Below are positions 6,741 to 10,047 of a stretch of DNA of 10,047 nucleotides, in pieces. Position 1 is the first letter of the stretch. Each line of letters starts with the position of its first letter. Under the pieces are notes generated by a model. That model did not search any database and had not been told where the DNA came from. It worked only from the letters and a program-made list of their open reading frames with translations. The stretch comes from JAYTJL01 sp964400155 (GTDB lineage: Bacteria > Patescibacteriota > Saccharimonadia > Saccharimonadales > UBA10212): contig CAYNSQ010000020.1 of NCBI GenBank assembly GCA_964400155.1, positions 1 through 10,047 on the forward strand. Direction: 5' to 3'. The position numbers and the translations under genes are program-made.

Positions 6741-6749
6741 TGCTATACT
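6741..6749 (+). promoter_or_regulatory. Extended -10 promoter for ftsE (near-leaderless)
   Basis: TGCTATACT contains TATACT (6744-6749) with an upstream TG, though no convincing -35. Only 11 nt separate it from the ftsE ATG, so transcription starting about 7 nt downstream would leave a leader of about 5 nt and no ribosome-binding site. Confidence 0.55.
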
Positions 6750-6760
6750 AGTTAGCGACG

Positions 6761-7441
6761 ATGATATTATTAGATCGAGTTAGCAAATCCTACAACCAAC
6801 GTGGGCAGGCATTAGAGAGAATTTCACTACATGTCGAGCCAAAAGAATTTGTAATTATTGTCGGGCAGTCGGGTGCCGGTAAGTCTACTCTTTTTAAACT
6901 TCTAACCAGGGAAGAAAAACCAACCAGTGGCAAAATTATTGTTGGTGGTATGGACTATGACAAGTTATCAGATAAAGACATCCCACTGTTACGCCGTAAA
7001 ATCGGTGTAGTTTTTCAGGATTTTAAATTGCTCAACAATAAAACTGTTTACGAAAACGTAGCTTTTGCACTGGAAATTGCAGCACTACCTAAAAAAGAAA
7101 TTGAACACACGGTCCCTAAAGTGCTAGATATAGTTGGACTTAAAGACAAAGCCAAACGTTATCCGCTAGAGTTGTCAGGAGGTGAAAGACAGCGTGTGGC
7201 AATAGCCAGAGCAATTGTACGTCAACCAAAAATCCTAATTGCTGATGAACCTACCGGCAACCTAGACCCAAAGCATGCTTGGGATGTCATAAAAGTCTTA
7301 GAAAAGATCAACCAATTTGGTACAACAGTTCTTCTTACAACTCATAACCAAGAAATAGTTAACACCCTAAAACGCCGAGTCGTAACTATTAAAGATGGCA
7401 AAGTTGAGTCTGATAAGGCCGGGGGGCAATACAAGTCGTGA
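6761..7441 (+). CDS. ftsE: Cell division ATP-binding protein FtsE
   Basis: FtsE is the cytoplasmic ATPase of the FtsEX complex, an ABC-type system at the division site that controls peptidoglycan hydrolases rather than moving a solute. The 226-residue product shows every ABC element: Walker A GQSGAGKST (35-43), the Q-loop VVFQDF (Gln86), signature LSGGE (138-142), Walker B ILIADEP (158-164) and the H-loop histidine in TTH (195). Length and the FKLLNNKTVYENVAFALE stretch fit FtsE rather than a lipoprotein or macrolide exporter ATPase, and the next gene is ftsX. ATG 6761 lies 11 nt after an extended -10, so the mRNA may be nearly leaderless. The gene ends TCGTGA, and the embedded GTG (7438) could be the ftsX start in the common 4-nt overlap arrangement, but an assembly gap begins at the next base. 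Confidence 0.96.
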   Translation: MILLDRVSKSYNQRGQALERISLHVEPKEFVIIVGQSGAGKSTLFKLLTREEKPTSGKIIVGGMDYDKLSDKDIPLLRRKIGVVFQDFKLLNNKTVYENVAFALEIAALPKKEIEHTVPKVLDIVGLKDKAKRYPLELSGGERQRVAIARAIVRQPKILIADEPTGNLDPKHAWDVIKVLEKINQFGTTVLLTTHNQEIVNTLKRRVVTIKDGKVESDKAGGQYKS

Positions 7442-7541
7442 NNNNNNNNNNNNNNNNNNNNNNNNNNNNNNNNNNNNNNNNNNNNNNNNNNNNNNNNNNN
7501 NNNNNNNNNNNNNNNNNNNNNNNNNNNNNNNNNNNNNNNNN
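7442..7541. other. Assembly gap (100 N)
   Basis: Exactly 100 undetermined bases lie between the ftsE stop and the coding sequence of ftsX. A round 100 usually marks a scaffold join of unknown length, so reading frames on the two sides cannot be linked. The missing part should hold only the ftsX start and its short cytoplasmic N-terminus, unless extra sequence is hidden here. Confidence 0.98.
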
Positions 7542-8456
7542 ATTGAGCGGGTTTTTAAATTTGGTGTTATCAATTTTGGTCGTAACATATGGCTTGCTGT
7601 TGCTGCGATTGCTATGATGGCGATAACCCTCACGATTTTGTTGTTTGCTGTTGTTGCAAATGCTACTTTTAGCCATACCATAGATGACATTACCAGCAAA
7701 ATAGATGTCTCATTTTACTTAAAAGATGATGTAACCGCGTCACAACGTGATGCACTTATCTCAGATCTTAAAGGACTTGCTAATGTTAAAGAGGTGACTT
7801 ATCTATCTAAAGCTGATGCCTTAAAAATTTATCAGCAACAAAATGCTGAAAACAAAGATTTGCTAACGGCTATTGCCGAAACTGATAACCCTCTTCCAGC
7901 CAGCTTGGCTATAAAGCCAAATGACCCAAACAAACTCCAGGAAATTAGAGACTTTCTGTCTCAACCGAAGGTGGTTGCCTTGCAATCAGAGAACTCAAAC
8001 TTTAACGAGGACCGTAAGGCTGCGATTGATAAAATAACCAGAGCCACACATTTCTTTGAACAAGCAGGCATAGTAGGCATCATTATATTTATGATTATCT
8101 CTATGCTTATCATCTTTAACACTATCAGGATGGCAATATTTAATCGTCGAGACGAATTGGTGATTATGCGTTTATTAGGGGCAAGCAATTGGTTTATAAG
8201 AGGACCTTTTGTGGTTGAGACAATGTTATATGGAGTAGTGGCAGCACTACTTTCATTGCTTGTTTGCTGGGGACTGTTTGCCGTAGCCAGTTCTACTCTT
8301 CAAGCCAGTAGTCTCGGTCTGTTAGATATAAGTTATTCAAGTGATTATTTTAACAACAAGATTGTATTAATTACATTCGTTCAAATAGGCATTGGTATAA
8401 TTATAGGAGCCGCAAGTTCGGCTGTAGCGACAAGACGATACCTGAAAAGTAAATAA
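7542..8456 (+). CDS. ftsX: Cell division protein FtsX (5' end in assembly gap)
   Basis: FtsX is the membrane partner of FtsE and passes the ATPase signal to cell-wall hydrolases outside. The readable 304 residues start just before the first membrane helix (IERVFKFGVINFGRNIWLAVAA, with the family's NFxRNxWL pattern), so perhaps 10-30 N-terminal residues are missing. Four transmembrane segments are visible: one near the start (IWLAVAAIAMMAITLTILLF), then a large extracytoplasmic loop (DVSFYLKDDVTASQRDAL through the ATHFFEQAG region), then three more (GIVGIIIFMIISMLIIF, MLYGVVAALLSLLVCWGLF, IVLITFVQIGIGIIIGAA). The loop is the part that binds PcsB or EnvC type partners in studied species. NRRDELVIMRLLGASNWFIRGPF is the typical cytoplasmic coupling stretch. 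The reading frame is intact to TAA 8454-8456. The start may be GTG 7438, overlapping ftsE, but this depends on the true gap length. Confidence 0.95.
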   Translation: MERVFKFGVINFGRNIWLAVAAIAMMAITLTILLFAVVANATFSHTIDDITSKIDVSFYLKDDVTASQRDALISDLKGLANVKEVTYLSKADALKIYQQQNAENKDLLTAIAETDNPLPASLAIKPNDPNKLQEIRDFLSQPKVVALQSENSNFNEDRKAAIDKITRATHFFEQAGIVGIIIFMIISMLIIFNTIRMAIFNRRDELVIMRLLGASNWFIRGPFVVETMLYGVVAALLSLLVCWGLFAVASSTLQASSLGLLDISYSSDYFNNKIVLITFVQIGIGIIIGAASSAVATRRYLKSK

Positions 8457-8540
8457 TACCTATTTTTCAATGGACAGATGCGATAAATGCGTAATGTTCT
8501 GCCAATGCAGTAAAGCAGAGAAAAGTATAACATCTGAGCG

Positions 8541-8569
8541 TTGAGCATTCATTTGTCTAATCGTAAAAT
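8541..8569 (+). promoter_or_regulatory. Probable promoter of the CHAP hydrolase gene
   Basis: TTGAGC (8541-8546) and TAAAAT (8564-8569) are separated by 17 nt. Transcription from about 8576 would include the AAGGGG ribosome-binding site. A second candidate is consensus TTGACA (8601-8606) with TATTAT (8625-8630) and an 18-nt spacer, which would start at about 8637 and give a leaderless message for ATG 8641. The remainder of the 8457-8634 spacer shows no clear terminator or gene. Confidence 0.45.
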
Positions 8570-8614
8570 GTTCGTTAGTTCGTTCGTATGGGGTGGACTA
8601 TTGACAATAACTGT

Positions 8615-8620
8615 AAGGGG
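8615..8620 (+). promoter_or_regulatory. Shine-Dalgarno AAGGGG before the CHAP hydrolase gene
   Basis: The site ends 8 nt before an in-frame ATT (8629), 14 nt before GTG 8635 and 20 nt before ATG 8641. The spacing best fits ATT, the same geometry seen at the AUA start of the pilin-like gene (GGG, then 8 nt, then the start codon). Confidence 0.5.
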
Positions 8621-8634
8621 AAAGTATTATTAAA

Positions 8635-9768
8635 GTGTTAATGCAAAAACAAAAAGTTAGAAAATTTAATGTTAAATTCCGCATAGCTACAAGTTTGAGC
8701 ATAATAGCTACGCTTGTTTGCGGTCTAGTCTATAGTGGATTTGCAGGTGCTGACCAGTATCAGGATCAAATTAACCAGTTAGAGGCTCAAAATGCCAGTA
8801 ACAGAAGTGCCTCAGAACAGTTAGCAGCCGTTGCAACAAGTTATCAAGACGCTATTGTAAAATTGCAGTCACAAATTGACACTCTCCAACAAGCAATCGT
8901 TACTTCTCAAAAAGAAAGCGATGATTTGCAAAAACAAATTGATGAGGCTCAGGTAGAATTAGATCATCAAAGGGTCATACTAGGTAAAAACATTAAAGCA
9001 ATGTATCTAGAAGGGAAAGTATCTACACTTGAGATACTCGCTAGCAGTGATGATCTGAGCGAATATGTAAATAAGGCGGAATATCGAAATTCAGTTCAAA
9101 GCAAAGTCAAAACGTCGCTTGATAAAATTAATGAGCTTAAATTAAGTTTGCAAACAAAACAAAGCCAACTCAAGACAGTTATAAAAGAACAACAAGACCA
9201 ACAACAATTGCTTGTAACGACACAGGCACAACAAAGCCAGATGTTGGCTTACACTGAAGGTCAAAAAGCAGCATACGACTCACAAGTTAAAGACAATCAA
9301 GCCAAAATTAATGAACTAAGAAGGCAACAGGCAGTTGCCAACGCTGCTATCTACGGTGGCGGGGCGATAATCCAAAATAGTCGCTGTGATATATACCCCC
9401 AAGGCTGGTGTAATGCACCCATGGACAGCATGATAGACACCTGGGGTATGTTTAACCGTGAGTGTGTTTCGTGGACTGCTTACCGAGTTGCAGCCTCTGG
9501 AAGATATATGCCCTACTGGGGCGGATACGGCAATGCCAACCAATGGGATGATAATGCAATTGCATCGGGTATTCCTGTAGATGGCAACCCTAGAGTAGGC
9601 GACGTTGCTGTTAGTAATTCCGGTTTCTATGGGCATGTAATGTACGTTGAAGCAGTTCATGGCGACGGGACAATCGCTGTTAGTCAGTTTAACCACGATT
9701 GGCAAGGCACATACTCTTTTGTTCCAAAAATGAATGTTGGCAATTTGGTCTTCATTCATTTCCCTTAA
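8635..9768 (+). CDS. Secreted coiled-coil CHAP-domain murein hydrolase, PcsB-like
   Basis: This is probably the peptidoglycan hydrolase controlled by FtsEX. Numbered from GTG 8635 (377 residues), it has a basic N-terminus, a hydrophobic signal segment (about 17-38) and a likely cleavage after GFAGA. A long Gln/Lys/Leu-rich coiled coil follows (about 40-235, with a short break near 125-150). The C-terminal CHAP domain (about 250-377) carries the catalytic Cys277 in NRECVSWTAYR, His334 in GHVMYVE and probably Glu339. CHAP enzymes cut cross-bridge or stem peptide amide bonds. Cys251 and Cys259 just before the domain could form a disulfide in the oxidising exterior. The architecture matches streptococcal PcsB, whose coiled coil binds the FtsX outer loop, and the gene directly follows ftsEX. 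Other possible starts are ATT 8629, favoured by the ribosome-binding site, and ATG 8641. All give the same mature protein. Confidence 0.92.
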   Translation: MLMQKQKVRKFNVKFRIATSLSIIATLVCGLVYSGFAGADQYQDQINQLEAQNASNRSASEQLAAVATSYQDAIVKLQSQIDTLQQAIVTSQKESDDLQKQIDEAQVELDHQRVILGKNIKAMYLEGKVSTLEILASSDDLSEYVNKAEYRNSVQSKVKTSLDKINELKLSLQTKQSQLKTVIKEQQDQQQLLVTTQAQQSQMLAYTEGQKAAYDSQVKDNQAKINELRRQQAVANAAIYGGGAIIQNSRCDIYPQGWCNAPMDSMIDTWGMFNRECVSWTAYRVAASGRYMPYWGGYGNANQWDDNAIASGIPVDGNPRVGDVAVSNSGFYGHVMYVEAVHGDGTIAVSQFNHDWQGTYSFVPKMNVGNLVFIHFP

Positions 9769-9810
9769 AAAGAATTACAGCCTTATTTCAACGCATGCAT
9801 AAGCAATAAC

Positions 9811-9819
9811 TGGTATAAT
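9811..9819 (+). promoter_or_regulatory. Extended -10 promoter before the S41-like gene (near-leaderless)
   Basis: TGGTATAAT combines a consensus TATAAT (9814-9819) with the extended TG. No clear -35 is seen. It lies 10 nt before GTG 9830, so the expected leader is only about 4 nt, mirroring the ftsE arrangement. Confidence 0.6.
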
Positions 9820-9829
9820 AAAGGACAAC

Positions 9830-10047
9830 GTGACATCACATCCGTATCAAGTAAACGAGGACGAAGCGCCGCGCGCTACTCAAAAAATGGTAAAAAAACT
9901 CAAACTACCAAAATCTAAATTGGCTCGCAACATCACACTACTAGTAATAGGCGTATTAATATTTGCAAGCGGCTTATTTGTTGGCAGGGGAGATGTTAGT
10001 TTTGCTAGTTTTGGAAGCAAAAAAGCAAGTTCTGTTAATAAAGATCT
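9830..10047 (+). CDS. Membrane-anchored protein, probable S41 C-terminal processing peptidase (N-terminal part)
   Basis: Reading is open from GTG 9830 to the window edge (72 codons). The predicted protein starts MTSHPYQVNEDEAPRATQ, then has a basic stretch (KMVKKLKLPKSKLARN) and one hydrophobic helix (about 35-51, ITLLVIGVLIFASGLFVG), and continues outside the membrane with RGDVSFASFGSKKASSVNKD. A cytoplasmic basic segment, a signal anchor and a short linker are what membrane-anchored S41 (Ctp/Prc) peptidases show before their PDZ and catalytic domains. The VGRGDVSF linker resembles members from related genomes as I remember them. The catalytic part is outside the window, so the family is inferred from this short start and from its place after the ftsEX-hydrolase genes. 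Another anchored envelope protein remains possible. The gap from the CHAP gene is 61 nt, and the gene has its own extended -10. Confidence 0.7.
   Translation, partial: MTSHPYQVNEDEAPRATQKMVKKLKLPKSKLARNITLLVIGVLIFASGLFVGRGDVSFASFGSKKASSVNKD

Noticed and set aside
7367..7699. Minus-strand frames running through the N gap
   Set aside because: They exist only because undetermined bases are read as open; ftsE and ftsX account for both flanks.
9316..9759. Minus-strand 147-residue frame opposite the CHAP domain
   Set aside because: The + strand encodes intact catalytic motifs here; the antisense product shows no recognisable pattern.
9782..9803. Possible terminator hairpin after the CHAP gene (CTTAT with ATAAG)
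   Set aside because: It has only a 5-bp AT-rich stem with a 12-nt loop and no T tract, so it is indistinguishable from chance.

Overview
The window reads as a stretch of a Candidate Phyla Radiation genome, most likely Candidatus Saccharibacteria (TM7). This is inferred from the AT-leaning composition, the sequence character of SecA and FtsX, a pilin-like protein with a proline-rich N-terminus, and a SecA with a lysine-rich tail in place of the usual zinc-binding tail. No rRNA or other taxonomic marker is present. TGA ends serS, the M16 peptidase gene and ftsE, and a UGA-reading release factor (RF2) is encoded. This argues against the recoded-UGA lineages Gracilibacteria and Absconditabacteria.

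Every supported gene is on the + strand. Positions 1-428 hold the 3' end of serS (seryl-tRNA synthetase), followed by a perfect 26-bp palindrome. A TATAAT promoter element precedes secA (625-3252), whose stop codon overlaps the start of a single-subunit M16 zinc peptidase (3252-4532). prfB (4654-5730) follows a 118-nt spacer that carries a short tandem repeat, and it lacks the classical autoregulatory frameshift. Next comes an unnamed membrane protein (5809-6666) with a proline-rich cytoplasmic part, one transmembrane helix and a pilin-like outer domain. It appears to start at a non-canonical AUA codon.

The right half is a cell-division and cell-wall module: ftsE (6761-7441), ftsX (5' end lost in a 100-N assembly gap), a secreted coiled-coil/CHAP murein hydrolase of PcsB architecture (8635-9768), and the first 72 codons of a membrane-anchored protein that is probably an S41 carboxy-terminal processing peptidase (9830 to the window edge). 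By analogy with FtsEX-PcsB of streptococci, the ABC-type FtsEX complex would gate the CHAP hydrolase through its coiled coil. An S41 peptidase beside them would suit proteolytic control of the wall machinery.

The gene content is mainly housekeeping. I did not find a convincing new multi-gene system. The points worth a second look are heptanucleotide-period repeats at three places (two intergenic, one inside prfB), two genes whose Shine-Dalgarno sequences point to AUA or AUU codons at the same spacing, extended -10 promoters placed only 10-11 nt before start codons (near-leaderless mRNAs), and the pilin-like fusion protein.
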